64,000 bases of DNA from positions 25,026,718 through 25,090,717 of the forward strand of contig OY744525.1 of the NCBI GenBank assembly GCA_963556195.1, given 5' to 3'. Position 1 is the first letter of the stretch; every line of letters starts with the position of its first letter. This DNA comes from Sepiola atlantica. Taxonomy: Eukaryota; Mollusca; Cephalopoda; Sepiida; Sepiolidae. This document shows positions 9,455 through 21,889 of the stretch, piece after piece. Made by a program: the position numbers and the translations under genes. A model generated the notes under the pieces. It ran no database searches, was not told the DNA's origin, and was given only the letters and a program-made list of their open reading frames with translations.

Positions 9455-12175
9455 AACGTTTATTTTTATTATATTTAAGCAATTGTTAAATATTTTTTTA
9501 TTATATTTAAACAGTTGCAAAATATTTTTTATTATTTTTAAACAGTTGCAAAAGATTTTTATTATATTTAAGCAGTTGCAAAAGATTTTTTATTATATTT
9601 AAACAGTTGCAAAAGATTTTTATTATATTTAAACAGTTGCAAAAGATTTTTATTATATTTAAACAGTTGCAAAAGATTTTTATTATATTTAAACAGTTGC
9701 AAAAGATTTTTATTATATTTAAGCAGTTGCAAAAGATTTTTTATTATATTTAAACAGTTGCAAAAGATTTTTTTATTATATTTAAGCAGTTGCAAAAGAT
9801 TTTTTATTATATTTAAACAGTTGCAAAAGATTTTTATTATATTTAAACAGTTGCAAAAGATTTTTATTATATTTAAACAGTTGCAAAAGATTTTTATTAT
9901 ATTTAAGCAGTTGCAAAAGATTTTTTATTATATTTAAACAGTTGCAAAATATTTTTATTATATTTAAACAGTTGCAAAAGATTTTTTATTATATTTAAAC
10001 AGTTGCAAAATATTTTTATTATATTTAAGCAGTTGCAAAAGATTTTTATTATATTTAAACAATTGCAAAAGATTTTTTTATTATATTTAAACAGTTGCAA
10101 AAGATTTTTATTATATTTAAACAGTTGCAAAAGATTTTTTTATTATATTTAAACAGTTGCAAAAGATTTTTTTATTATATTTAAGCAGTTGCAAAAGATT
10201 TTTTTTATTATATTTAAACAGTTGTAAAAGATTTTTTATTATATTTAAACAATTGCAAAAGATTTTTTATTATATTTAAACAATTGCAAAAGATTTTTTA
10301 TTATATTTAAACAGTTGCAAAAGATTTTTTATTATATTTAAACAGTTGCAAAATATTTTTATTATATTTAAGCAGTTGCAAAAGATTTTTATTATATTTA
10401 AACAATTGCAAAAGATTTTTTTATTATATTTAAACAGTTGCAAAAGATTTTTATTATATTTAAACAGTTGCAAAAGATTTTTTTATTATATTTAAACAGT
10501 TGCAAAAGATTTTTTTATTATATTTAAGCAGTTGCAAAAGATTTTTTTTATTATATTTAAACAGTTGTAAAAGATTTTTTATTATATTTAAACAATTGCA
10601 AAAGATTTTTTATTATATTTAAACAATTGCAAAAGATTTTTTATTATATTTAAACAATTGCAAAAGATTTTTTATTATATTTAAACAATTGCAAAAGATT
10701 ATATTATATTTAAGCAGTTGCAAAAGATTTTTTATTATATTTAAGCAGTTGCAAAAGATTTTTTTTATTATATTTAAACAGTTGTAAAAGATTTTTTATT
10801 ATATTTAAACAATTGCAAAAGATTTTTTATTATATTTAAACAATTGCAAAAGATTATATTATATTTAAGCAGTTGCAAAAGATTTTTTTATTATATTTAA
10901 ACAGTTGCAAAAGATTTTTTTATTATATTTAAACAGTTGCAAAAGATTTTTTTATTATATTTAAACAGTTGCAAAAGATTTTTTTATTATATTTAAGCAG
11001 TTGCAAAAGATTTTTTTATTATATTTAAGCAGTTGCAAAAGATTTTTTATTATATTTAAGCAGTTGCAAAAGATTTTTTTATTATATTTAAGCAGTTGCA
11101 AAAGATTTTTTTATTATATTTAAGCAGTTGCAAAAGATTTTTTTATTATATTTAAGCAGTTGCAAAAGATTTTTTATTATATTTAAACAGTTGCAAAAGA
11201 TTTTTTTATTATATTTAAACAGTTGCAAAAGATTTTTTTATTATATTTAAACAGTTGCAAAAGTTTTATTTATTATATTTAAACAGTTGTAAAAGATTTT
11301 TTATTATATTTAAACAATTGCTAAAGATTTTTTATTATATTTAAACAATTGCAAAAGATTTTTTATTATATTTAAACAATTGCAAAAGATTTTTTATTAT
11401 ATTTAAACAATTGCAAAAGATTATATTATATTTAAGCAGTTGCAAAAGATTTTTTATTATATTTAAGCAGTTGCAAAAGATTTTTTTTATTATATTTAAA
11501 CAGTTGTAAAAGATTTTTTATTATATTTAAACAATTGCAAAAGATTTTTTATTATATTTAAGCAGTTGCAAAAGATTTTTTTATTATATTTAAACAGTTG
11601 CAAAAGATTTTTTTATTATATTTAAACAGTTGCAAAAGATTTTTTTATTATATTTAAACAGTTGCAAAAGATTTTTTTATTATATTTAAACAGTTGCAAA
11701 AGATTTTTATTATATTTAAACAGTTGCAAAAGATTTTTTTATTATATTTAAACAGTTGCAAAAGATTTTTTATTATATTTAAGCAGTTGCAAAAGATTTT
11801 TTTATTATATTTAAGCAGTTGCAAAAGATTTTTTTATTATATTTAAGCAGTTGCAAAAGATTTTTTTATTATATTTAAGCAGTTGCAAAAGATTTTTTAT
11901 TATATTTAAACAGTTGCAAAAGATTTTTTTATTATATTTAAACAGTTGCAAAAGTTTTATTTATTATATTTAAGCAGTTGCAAAAGATTTTTTATTATAT
12001 TTAAGCAGTTGCAAAAGATTTTTTATTATATTTAAACAGTTGCAAAAGATTTTTTTATTATATTTAAGCAGTTGCAAAAGATTTTTTTATTATATTTAAG
12101 CAGTTGCAAAAGATTTTTTTATTATATTTAAACAGTTGCAAAAGATTTTTTTATTATATTTAAACAGTTTCAAAA
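9455..12175 (+). repeat. Large minisatellite, about 31-bp unit
   Basis: Roughly 85 tandem copies of TTATTATATTTAARCAGTTGCAAAAGA plus a T-run of 4-8. Variants (AAACAATTG, AAACAGTTGTAAAAG, AAAGATTATATTATATT, AAAGTTTTATTTATT) recur in the same order, for example around 10.0 and 10.35 kb, and around 10.69, 10.85 and 11.42 kb. That shows amplification of multi-unit blocks. Minus-strand ORFs are artefacts. Confidence 0.97.
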
Positions 12176-12485
12176 GATTAGAAAAGCAGTGAGAAGGAGA
12201 TGGAGAGAGGTGTTTTTAAAGTAATATGACACAGAGAGAGAACAAAATTTTAAAAGAATGATTTTGCACACACTTTGTAAGTATTCTGTTTTATTTTCCA
12301 GGATTCAGGGCAACACTGGATATACTTACTAGTAATCATATTTGGTTTAATGTTGATATTACATGCTGTCATGTCTTGGACGGCTTTAAGAACTGACTTC
12401 TAAACTCACCTATATCTGACCGGGTCTTTATTTATCCTTCTTTCTTTCAAGTGCATTTTTATCAATTCCTTCCATGTTTCCATTG

Positions 12486-12655
12486 GGTTTTTTTTTATGG
12501 AAACCGCTCCAGACAAGGCATTAAGCAACTTGATGTAAGGATCTAAAAAATGACCACTTCATGATTAAAAACTAGCTAACTTCGTCAGAAATATCGCTCA
12601 TGGAATGTGAGGACTAAAGGACAAAATAAGGGAAGTGAGAGATACGAGGCTGCCG
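12486..12655 (-). mobile_element. LINE-B 3' fragment inserted in RTE copy
   Basis: GAAACCGCTCCAGACAAGGC and AAGCAACTTGATGTAAGGA match the minus-strand 3' end of LINE-B at 44.14-44.19 kb. The rest (ATCGCTCATGGAATGTGAGG, ACTAAAGGACAAAATAAGGG) is the inverted counterpart of 12.89-12.95 kb. Confidence 0.6.
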
Positions 12656-12884
12656 AAATAAACCCAAGGACCACTTTCTACTCTCCTTGGTCTTCCCCCG
12701 TGAACTGACCGTGCTACCTTAACTACATCTACTGACTCAAGAATTCTGATCGTTCTTTCAATGTGGCCATTACCATCGAAATCTTCTATTCTGTACACAT
12801 CTCCCTATACTGTCTAGATTTAATCTTCCTCTGACGTCATCAGAACTAAACCAGTGTGGAGAGTAGAGAATGGACTTTCGGAAG

Positions 12885-13092
12885 CCTCGGAACTCTCACT
12901 TCCTTTATTTTGTCCTTTAGTCCTCACATTCCATGAGCGATTTTTCTGACAGAGGGGGAAGAATTGCTGTTTACTGTGTCGTAATCTATCCATCTAACAC
13001 TTATCGTTGGCTAGTTTTTGACCTTGCAGTAGTATTTTTTTTAGCTCATCAAGTGGCTTGTCAAAAGCGATTTCCATTTTTTTAAATTGTCT
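12885..13092 (+). mobile_element. Inverted partner LINE-B fragment in RTE copy
   Basis: CCTTTATTTTGTCCTTTAGT and CCTCACATTCCATGAGCGAT are the reverse complement of 12.59-12.64 kb. The segment ends with TTAGCTCATCAAGTGGCTTG and AGCGATTTCCATTTTTTT, the plus-strand LINE-B 3' end. Together with 12.49-12.65 kb it forms a large inverted repeat around an RTE segment. Confidence 0.6.
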
Positions 13093-13428
13093 TTAAAACT
13101 CACATTACACATCTATCATATCATTCTCATATAATTTATTTCTATGCAACGCATGTCCTCAACCCTCACTGGCCAGATTTCACTTCCATACATCATCACA
13201 CTGCATACACATGTCTGATAGAGTTTTCTCTTGATCGACAGTGGTAACGCTCTGCTAGTTAGTAATAGCAGAAGTTCCATAAACTTGCTCCATCCACTCC
13301 TAATTCTTGCAATCAGACTAGCATCTGCTTCACCCTGTGCTCCAATGTTATCACAAATGTAACAAAACTTTGACAACCTTAATAGCTCCACTATCTAAAT
13401 ATACTTTATCCACATCATATCTCTAGTA

Positions 13429-14815
13429 GTAAATATATATATTTTTTCTATTTTATGCTATTGCCTTTTTCGCTTTCAATAAATATTCAATTAATCTATA
13501 AAAGTTAAGTTGGATTTTCAAAGTCAGACCCAAACAGCAATCCGTCTTCCATATCGATATTTGATTTAGACTACCCTATTTTTTCTATTTTATGCTATTG
13601 CATTTTTCGCTTTCAATGAATATTCAATCTATAAAAGTTAAGTTGGATTTTCAAAGTCAGACCCAAACAGCAATCCGTCTTCCATATCGATATTTGATTT
13701 AGACTAGCCTATTTTTTCTATTTTATGCTATTGCATTTTTCGCTTTCAATAAATATTCAATTAATCTATAAAAGTTAAGTTGGATTTTCAAAGTCAGACC
13801 CAAACAGCAATCCGTCTTCCATATCGATATTTGATTTAGACTACCCTATTTTTTCTATTTTATGCTATTGCATTTTTCGCTTTCAATGAATATTCAATCT
13901 ATAAAAGTTAAGTTGGATTTTCAAAGTCAGACCCAAACAGCAATCCGTCTTCCATATCGATATTTGATTTAGACTAGCCTATTTTTTCTATTTTATGCTA
14001 TTGCATTTTTCGCTTTCAATAAATATTCAATTAATCTATAAAAGTTAAGTTGGATTTTCAAAGTCAGACCCAAACAGCAATCCGTCTTCCATATCGATAT
14101 TTGATTTAGACTACCCTATTTTTTCTATTTTATGCTATTGCCTTTTTCGCTTTCAATGAATATTCAATCTATAAAAGTTAAGTTGGATTTTCAAAGTCAG
14201 ACCCAAACAGCAATCCGTCTTCCATATCGATATTTGATTTAGACTAGCCTATTTTTTCTATTTTATGCTATTGCATTTTTCGCTTTCAATAAATATTCAA
14301 TTAATCTATAAAAGTTAAGTTGGATTTTCAAAGTCAGACCCAAACAGCAATCCGTCTTCCATATCGATATTTAATTTAGACTAGCCTATTTTTTCTATTT
14401 TATGCTATTGCATTTTTCGCTTTCAATAAATATTCAATTAATCTATAAAAGTTAAGTTGGATTTTCAAAGTCAGACCCAAACAGCAATCCGTCTTCCATA
14501 TCGATATTTGATTTAGACTAGCCTATTTTTCTATTTTATGCTATTGCATTTTTCGCTTTCAATAAATATTCAATTAATCTATAAAAGTTAAGTTGGATTT
14601 TTAAAGTCAGACCCAAACAGCAATCCGTCTTCCATATCGATATTTAATTTAGACTAGCCTATTTTTTCTATTTTATGCTATTGCATTTTTTGCTTTCAAT
14701 AAATATTCAATTAATCTATATCTATAAAAGTTAAGTTGGATTTTCAAAGTCAGACCCAAACCGCAATCCGTCTTCCATATCGATATTTGATTTAGACTAG
14801 CCTATTTTTTCGATT
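13429..14815 (+). repeat. Satellite-like array, alternating 133/137-bp monomers
   Basis: Ten copies. The landmark TTCAAAGTCAGACCCAAACA recurs at spacings of about 133, 137, 133, 137, 133, 137, 137, 136 and 143 bp. The 133-bp type has AATATTCAATCTATA and CTACCC upstream. The 137-bp type has AATATTCAATTAATCTATA and CTAGCC. The early part is therefore a 270-bp dimeric higher-order repeat. Monomers match a dispersed element (7.44-7.60 and 58.53-58.69 kb). Confidence 0.95.
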
Positions 14816-15145
14816 TCCTCTTCCACTATGTTATTGGCGCAAATATAATTTATTTTGCTTTGTTTATTTTCTTGAAATACTTATTCCGATTAAGAAATGT
14901 TAGGTTTGAGACATTTGGCCTTACTTACCAGAACCGTGAGCTTATATGCCCTTAATAAACATTTGTTCAACATTTCCCTAACTGTTAGGAAATTTTTTAA
15001 AATGTGTAAGTTACATGGAGGTGAGAAACACAGGCACTCGAGTAGTGGTCGCACAAGTTTATGAATATGAAAATATTGAAACATTTATGCAAGCAATTCG
15101 ATTCCTTTTGACAAGATACGACCGTGATTTCATTTCTCTAGAAAG
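14816..15145. other. Flank of satellite source element and unannotated DNA
   Basis: 14816-14890 on the minus strand continues the dispersed element (AACATAGTGGAAGAGGAAAT, AAAGCAAAATAAA). Beyond that no gene or repeat is recognised. The 64-aa minus-strand ORF has no recognisable features. Confidence 0.45.
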
Positions 15146-15149
15146 CAAA

Positions 15150-16245
15150 CAAACATTTAGAAATTATAACATATCTAAATAAAGAAATTATAACATATCT
15201 AAAAGAAATTATAAGATATATCTAAATAAAGAAATTATAAAATATATCTAAATAAAAGAATGATAAAATATATCTAAATAAAAGAATGATAAAATATATC
15301 TAAATAAAAGAATGATAAAATATATCTAAATAAAAGAATGATAAAATATATCTAAACAAAGAAATTATAAAATATATCTAAATAGAAATTATAAAATATA
15401 TCTAAATAAAGAAATTATAAGATATATCTAAATAAAGAAATTATAAAATATATCTAAATAAAGAAATTATAAAATATATCTAAATAAAGAAATTATAAAA
15501 TATATCTAAATAAAGAAATTATAAAATATATCTAAATAAAGAAATTATAAAATATATCTAAATAAAGAAATTATAAAATATATCTAAATAAAGAAATTAT
15601 AAAATATATCTAAATAAAGAAATTATAAAATATATCTAAATAAAGAAATTATAAAATATATCTAAATAAAGAAATTATAAAATATATCTAAATAAAGAAA
15701 TTATAAAATATATCTAAATAAAGAAATTATAAAATATATCTAAATAAAGAAATTATAAAATATATCTAAATAAAGAAATTATAAAATATATCTAAATAAA
15801 GAAATTATGAAATATATCTAAATAAAGAAATTATAAAATATATCTAAATAAAGAAATTATAAAATATATCTAAATAAAGAAATTATAAAATATAACTAAA
15901 TAAAGAAATTATAAAATATATCTAAAAGAAATTATAACATATATCTAAATCGAAATTATAACATATATCTAAATAGAAATTATAAAACATATCTAAATAA
16001 AGAAATTATAAAACATATCTAAATAAAGAAATTATAAAACATATCTAAGAAATTATAAAATATATCTAAATAAAGAAATTATAAAATATATCTAAATAAA
16101 GAAATAAAATATATCTAAATAAAGAAATTATAAAATATATCTAAATAAAGAAATTATAAAATATATCTAAATAAAGTAATTATAAAATATATCTAAAGAA
16201 ATTATAAAATATATCTAAATAAAGAAATTATAAAATATATATCTA
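15150..16245 (+). repeat. Minisatellite, 26-bp unit
   Basis: About 40 copies of ATCTAAATAAAGAAATTATAAAATAT. Spacing measured near 15.48-15.51 kb is 26 bp. The centre (about 15.42-15.90 kb) is almost perfectly homogeneous. Both edges carry shortened or variant units, as expected for unequal exchange. Confidence 0.97.
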
Positions 16246-16795
16246 AATGAATAAATTCAAGAGTTCTTTTCATTTTTCACTCTTATATTACAATCAAATC
16301 GGCTATTATTTAAATCAATAAAACATAATATTTTGAAATACTGTATATATAGTACAGATGAAAGACCCCAAAACAGTTATTTGAATGCCGCATTCAATGA
16401 TTGTTTTGATCTAGGTTACAAACATTTCACGCTTGTGTTTAAAATGTTCCTTCTCAGACTTTTCTTTATGGAGGGGGACTTCAGTTTCTAAATTGCAAGT
16501 TGAAAGAAAGAGCCCCTCCCCCCACATCATTGCTCAAGCGAATTGATTTCTTCTTTATTTTCACTTCTGTATGGTCTTATTAAAAAGATTAATAAATTTG
16601 TATCAAAATTAGCCACACGTTGATATTTATATGAATAAATGCAAACGTTTTTGTCTCATGTTTACAACAAATTTATGAATGAAATGTTTATTTAAAATTT
16701 TGCTTTCAAGTACCAAATTTTGATAAGCTATAGCAAGCTGACAAATCCAAGTAGTATATATATTAAGTTCAAATATGTTAATAAAATGAACATGA
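16246..16795. other. Unannotated AT-rich DNA
   Basis: No gene, RNA or repeat recognised. Confidence 0.45.
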
Positions 16796-16799
16796 AACC

Positions 16800-16945
16800 A
16801 ATATTTTCAAAAGTGCTCAATAACAAGTAGAGCATTTATAAAATTACATAAATATTAGTCTTACATCAATCAACCAACGTTTCGATGCTATCACATCTCT
16901 TCAAAGACTTAAGACTAATATTATTTATGTAATATATATAAGCTG
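16800..16945. mobile_element. Penelope-like foldback with degenerate hammerhead
   Basis: Begins with AAAGTGCTCAATAACAAGTAGAGC, the terminal block shared with foldbacks at 26.69, 32.96 and 35.6 kb. The arms ATTACATAAATATTAGTCTTA and TAAGACTAATATTATTTATGTAAT pair. On the minus strand, TTTGAAGA, a perfect GATG/CATC hairpin, then GAAAC and GTT has the hammerhead layout. However, C3 is replaced by T, so this copy is probably inactive. Confidence 0.55.
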
Positions 16946-17460
16946 CACCGACCAGTGTAATTACTTGTAACTTCTTTTTGCTTATTTTTTTTGTAAAACT
17001 ATATAGTATGAGTTTTTTTCAAAAATAATTTGTTGTTCTGTTCTCAAAGAGAAGTAACTCTGCATGGACGAATACTAAGTTACTTCCCCGTTATTAAGAT
17101 AGTGGGAATTTGAAAATAATTCCGACTCGGACAAAGTATTTTCTGAAAATAATTAAATAGAGTTGCATTTTATTTTTCTTAACATGCTCCAACGATCTAC
17201 AAGTAAAATTGACAAACTAGAATCAAATATTTTATAGAAGGAAACCTATTGACGACAAAGAAACAATAAAGAGACTGACTTTACTTTATATATTAGATGA
17301 AAGAGAAAGATTATTATATTGAACCTTATATTACTTGGAAAAAATTTATTTTAATAAAAGATTAACACTTATCACAAGAAATATTTCTCTTTAGTCCTCT
17401 CATTTTAATCAATATTCTTGTGCCAACTTCAAACAATAAAAATAAAATCACATAATATAA
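16946..17460. other. Unannotated AT-rich DNA
   Basis: No gene is supported. TGACTTTACTTTATATATTAGA near 17.28 kb resembles the end of the repeat at 18.42-18.45 kb. Confidence 0.4.
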
Positions 17461-17462
17461 TA

Positions 17463-18446
17463 TACTAGCGGCACCCGTCGCCCGGCGTTGCACGGGAGAA
17501 AGTACTACAGATTGCATGAAAAAAGAAACGGCCTATTGTTCTTCCTCCCCCCCCTCTACCGTGTTGGTGAATGTTTTAAATTAATAAAAATGAAAATAAA
17601 AAGTGGTAGAGTAGAATGGGATCGAACGCTGAAACTGGCGATCATGAAACCTCCCTTCTTAACGACTGCGCCACCGTTTCGAGATAAAAATGAATGTGAA
17701 AATAGGCGAATTAAGCTAAAGTTGTTTATTGGCAGCTTCTACCGATTAATATAAAGTTAAAAAATGACACGGTTTAAGTCATTTATTTGGGCAAGTTTTC
17801 TATAGTATGCGTGTTAAAGGTGTATGATTTTGAAAATGTAAATGTATCGGGGTCTACCAGTATCTTGGTGCTTATTGAATTGAATAGCAAGTCGACTCGA
17901 TCAAGAAATTGTAGTCGCCATGTTGAATACTAAAATTTTGTAAGAACTGCGTTCGTTAATTTCATTCGCTAAAATCCGGAATGAATTTTAATATAGAAGT
18001 CATAGGTAGAATTAGAAATAACGTAATCTGATATTCACGGAATATCATCGGAGTGAACGGGAGCGGTCATTAAGTCTTTGCGTATTGCTTTATATTATGT
18101 AGTAAATTAATACCAGGCAAATAATAAATAAGGACGGACTGTTTTGTGAAAAGTAAACTGTTTATTAGTTCCCGGTGTCGATGAGTGGAGTGACAGTACA
18201 GAATTGTTAGGGAGGAAAGTTTTTGCTACCACCTATATGGAGTTGGTGTGTCGGAGAGTCGGAGATGGCAGGTCAAATGTAATAGTTAATGTTAGCTGGA
18301 AAAAAATAAGAAATTTACTAAAGCACGCTCGAGTGAATAAGTGTGATATAGAGGTGAGTTTAGTAGCCTGTGATGCATGTGGTTATTTTCCTATACTCCG
18401 AGAAGGTACAGGGGAAAAATCGTCTCTACTTTATATATTAGATTAG
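17463..18446 (+). mobile_element. Dispersed element bounded by CCCGGCGTTGCACGGG and TTTATATATTAGA
   Basis: Starts with TATACTAGCGGCACCCGTCGCCCGGCGTTGC. A comparable CCCGGGCAACGCCGGGTA motif is at 30.86-30.89 kb in the opposite sense. It ends with AATCGTCTCTACTTTATATATTAGATTA. I know this GC-rich palindromic boundary as a recurring transposon end in invertebrate genomes but cannot name the family. The 88-aa and 80-aa ORFs inside have no recognisable motif. Confidence 0.45.
17605..17692 (-). mobile_element. tRNA-like SINE head
   Basis: On the minus strand GGTGGCGCAGTCGTTAAGAAGG fits a pol III A box with D-loop, and AGCGTTCGATCCCATTCT contains a perfect B box (GTTCGATCC). Spacing is tRNA-like. 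There is no clean cloverleaf acceptor stem, so this is a tRNA-derived SINE head, not a tRNA gene. Confidence 0.6.
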
Positions 18447-18755
18447 CTGGTTTAGCCAGCTCGCTATCAATTCGCAATTTAATTCGTATTTACTATTTGA
18501 AATCATTGAAACAAAGCTAATCGATAAAAAAAGTAAACAAAGAAAAAGACGAAACTAATGCTATTGCTACCTCAGACTTAAGCCCATCCTTCTGTGTCTC
18601 TTTTTTCTAATACCTTGAAGCGTGTCGGACACACATATGTTCACTTTTATTATACATGGATCGAAAAAAAATTTATACATTTTTTCAGAAAGACCCCAAA
18701 ATTTCTCTAAATTAAATTTCCCTATTTTTTTAAATCTAGTTTATTTTCAAAATAT
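18447..18755. other. Unannotated AT-rich DNA
   Basis: No recognisable feature before the AACCTGA array. Confidence 0.45.
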
Positions 18756-18759
18756 TTGA

Positions 18760-20810
18760 ATTAGACTTTAACCTGATTTTTAATTATTTTTCATTTTTTT
18801 ACCTTTATTTTTAATTTTTTTACCTGATTTTTAATTTTTTGACCTGATTTTTAATTTTTTAACCTGATTTTTCATTTTGTTTTACTTTTTAACCTGATTT
18901 TTCATTGTTTTAATTTTTTAACCTGATTTTTTATTTTTTAACCTGATTTTTTATTTTTTAACCTGATTTTTCATTTTTTAACCTGATTTTTCATTTTGTT
19001 TTACTTTTTAACCTGATTTTTCATTGTTTTAATTTTTTAACCTGATTTTTCATTGTTTTAATTTTTTAACCTGATTTTTCATTTTGTTTTACTTTTTAAC
19101 CTGATTTTTCATTTTGTTTTACTTTTTAACCTGATTTTTCATTGTTTTAATTTTTTAACCTGATTTTTTATTTTTTAACCTGATTTTTTATTTTTTAACC
19201 TGATTTTTCATTTTTTAACCTGATTTTTCATTTTGTTTTACTTTTTAACCTGATTTTTCATTGTTTTAATTTTTTAACCTGATTTTTCATTGTTTTAATT
19301 TTTTAACCTGATTTTTCATTTTGTTTTACTTTTTAACCTGATTTTTCATTTTGTTTTACTTTTTAACCTGATTTTTCATTGTTTTAATTTTTTAACCTGA
19401 TTTTTTATTTTTTAACCTGATTTTTTATTTTTTAACCTGATTTTTCATTTTTTAACCTGATTTTTCATTTTGTTTTACTTTTTAACCTGATTTTTCATTG
19501 TTTTAATTTTTTAACCTGATTTTTCATTGTTTTAATTTTTTAACCTGATTTTTCATTTTGTTTTACTTTTTAACCTGATTTTTCATTTTGTTTTACTTTT
19601 TAACCTGATTTTTCATTGTTTTAATTTTTTAACCTGATTTTTTATTTTTTAACCTGATTTTTTATTTTTTAACCTGATTTTTCATTTTTTAACCTGATTT
19701 TTCATTTTGTTTTACTTTTTAACCTGATTTTTCATTGTTTTAATTTTTTAACCTGATTTTTCATTGTTTTAATTTTTTAACCTGATTTTTCATTTTGTTT
19801 TACTTTTTAACCTGATTTTTCATTTTGTTTTACTTTTTAACCTGATTTTTCATTGTTTTAATTTTTTAACCTGATTTTTTATTTTTTAACCTGATTTTTT
19901 ATTTTTTAACCTGATTTTTCATTTTTTAACCTGATTTTTCATTTTGTTTTACTTTTTAACCTGATTTTTCATTGTTTTAATTTTTTAACCTGATTTTTCA
20001 TTGTTTTAATTTTTTAACCTGATTTTTCATTTTGTTTTACTTTTTAACCTGATTTTTCATTTTGTTTTACTTTTTAACCTGATTTTTCATTGTTTTAATT
20101 TTTTTAACCTGATTTTTTATTTTTTAACCTGATTTTTTATTTTTTAACCTGATTTTTCATTTTTTAACCTGATTTTTCATTTTGTTTTACTTTTTAACCT
20201 GATTTTTCATTGTTTTAATTTTTTAACCTGATTTTTCATTGTTTTAATTTTTTAACCTGATTTTTCATTTTGTTTTACTTTTTAACCTGATTTTTCATTT
20301 TGTTTTACTTTTTAACCTGATTTTTCATTGTTTTAATTTTTTAACCTGATTTTTTATTTTTTAACCTGATTTTTTATTTTTTAACCTGATTTTTCATTTT
20401 TTAACCTGATTTTTCATTTTGTTTTACTTTTTAACCTGATTTTTCATTGTTTTAATTTTTTAACCTGATTTTTCATTGTTTTAATTTTTTAACCTGATTT
20501 TTCATTGTTTTAATTTTTTAACCTGATTTTTCATTGTTTTAATTTTTTAACCTGATTTTTCATTGTTTTAATTTTTTAACCTGATTTTTCATTGTTTTAA
20601 TTTTTTAACCTGATTTTTCATTGTTTTAATTTTTTAACCTGATTTTTCATTGTTTTAATTTTTTAACCTGATTTTTCATTGTTTTAATTTTTTAACCTGA
20701 TTTTTCATTGTTTTAATTTTTTAACCTGATTTTTCATTGTTTTAATTTTTTAACCTGATTTTTCATTGTTTTAATTTTTTAACCTGATTTTTCATTGTGT
20801 TAACTTAATC
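18760..20810 (+). repeat. AACCTGATTTTT minisatellite with 237-bp higher-order repeat
   Basis: The basic unit is AACCTGATTTTTCATT plus a spacer: TTTT, TTGTTTTACTTTTT or GTTTTAATTTTTT. The doublet AACCTGATTTTTTATTTTTT recurs at about 18921, 19158, 19395, 19632, 19869, 20107 and 20344. That is a strict 237-bp period (one interval 238), so at least six higher-order copies. From about 20.46 to 20.80 kb the array becomes homogeneous 29-bp units of the GTTTTAATTTTTT type. Confidence 0.97.
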
Positions 20811-21885
20811 TTATTTTCTAACCTAATTAGAAAATTTCTTCAATAATATATTACTCTACTATAAAAAATAACTGTATGATAGGTATCTCTTAAATCTGAA
20901 CTAAACAGAGAACAGTAGAGATTGACTTTACAATTCTCCCTATAATCATTCAATGGTCCTGATAACATTATATATCCAACATATCCGATAGACATATTTT
21001 TGACAAAGGTTTACTGGATTTAGAAATAAGCAATAAAGAATCCACCCCAAAAAATAACGGTCTATAAGCGATTTCTTGGTTCCTATTTCTTTTCACGTGT
21101 ACCTGCTGTGAAATCTCCACAGAGTTAAGTAAGTAATTATAAGTAACATTTTTATTTTTTTGCTTTCTGGATATACAAGCAGGGCCGCTAAAAAGACTCA
21201 AAAAGCAGCAAAATGGCAAAACATTAACTGCGATACTCATGTCAACCTATTTTTGTAACTAGAGCCTTTTTTAGTAAGAAAACTGCGTCTATAGAAAACA
21301 GAAAGAAAGAACATGGAGAAAAAAGAAAAAAGAAATTCAAAGTAGATCATTATAGCTAAAAAAAAGTCTTCACTTTGAAGACCGTGTAAGTAATAAACTC
21401 AATAACTACATTTATAGATTGTGTCACTAGACAAACATGAACGCTTTTGCTGCAACACTTGAAGCCGATAAAAACAAGCAGTGGCCAGCAGGAGTTTGTT
21501 GAACAACATTGTCAGGTCAACGGATAACGCCGCGTTTGATCCAGCAAACACCGAGAAAAGCTCCATAAAGATAATCTATAAAGGGAAGAGAATGGAGTTT
21601 CACAAGACGGTCTTTGTTTACTGATATTGCTGAACAACCAGGAGACAGAAGGGATCTGTTAATATTGATCAGCCATTACGTTCAAAGAAAGAAAAGACAC
21701 TGAAAATGGCGGAGAAAAAGTAGTTTCCTTTATAACATCACTAAAAGAAGGAGAAAAAAAAACCTGTCATTGTCTGTTTGGCGTTAAAAAAAAAAAAAGA
21801 AAAAACAATACAAAGACCCACTAAATCTATATATTTATACAGTTGTAGAGCTGTGTTTCAACCTCGTGTCATACATGAACGAAAG
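20811..21885. other. Unannotated AT-rich DNA
   Basis: No gene is supported. The 90-aa minus-strand ORF at 20968-21240 has no motif, repeat or codon signature I recognise. 21.42-21.78 kb is somewhat less AT-rich but has no identifiable feature. Confidence 0.4.
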
Positions 21886-21889
21886 TTAA

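Larger units (their letters stand above)
12340..13400 (-). pseudogene. RTE-type LINE 3' region, copy 2, rearranged
   Basis: The best coding remnant is at 13116-13391 on the minus strand. It contains LSKFCYICDNIGAQG, ARIRSGWSKFMEL, LTSRALPLSIKRKLYQTCV and MMYGSEIWPV. These are the classic C-terminal motifs of RTE/BovB-group reverse transcriptases (KF.YLGD.I, R.AW.KF.EL, VY..CV.S..LYGSETW). The 3' tail (GACAGCATGTAATATCAAC.TTAAACC) is at about 12345-12400. The copy is interrupted twice, at about 12486-12655 and 12847-13092, by pieces of LINE-B in opposite orientations. It is non-functional. Confidence 0.8.
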
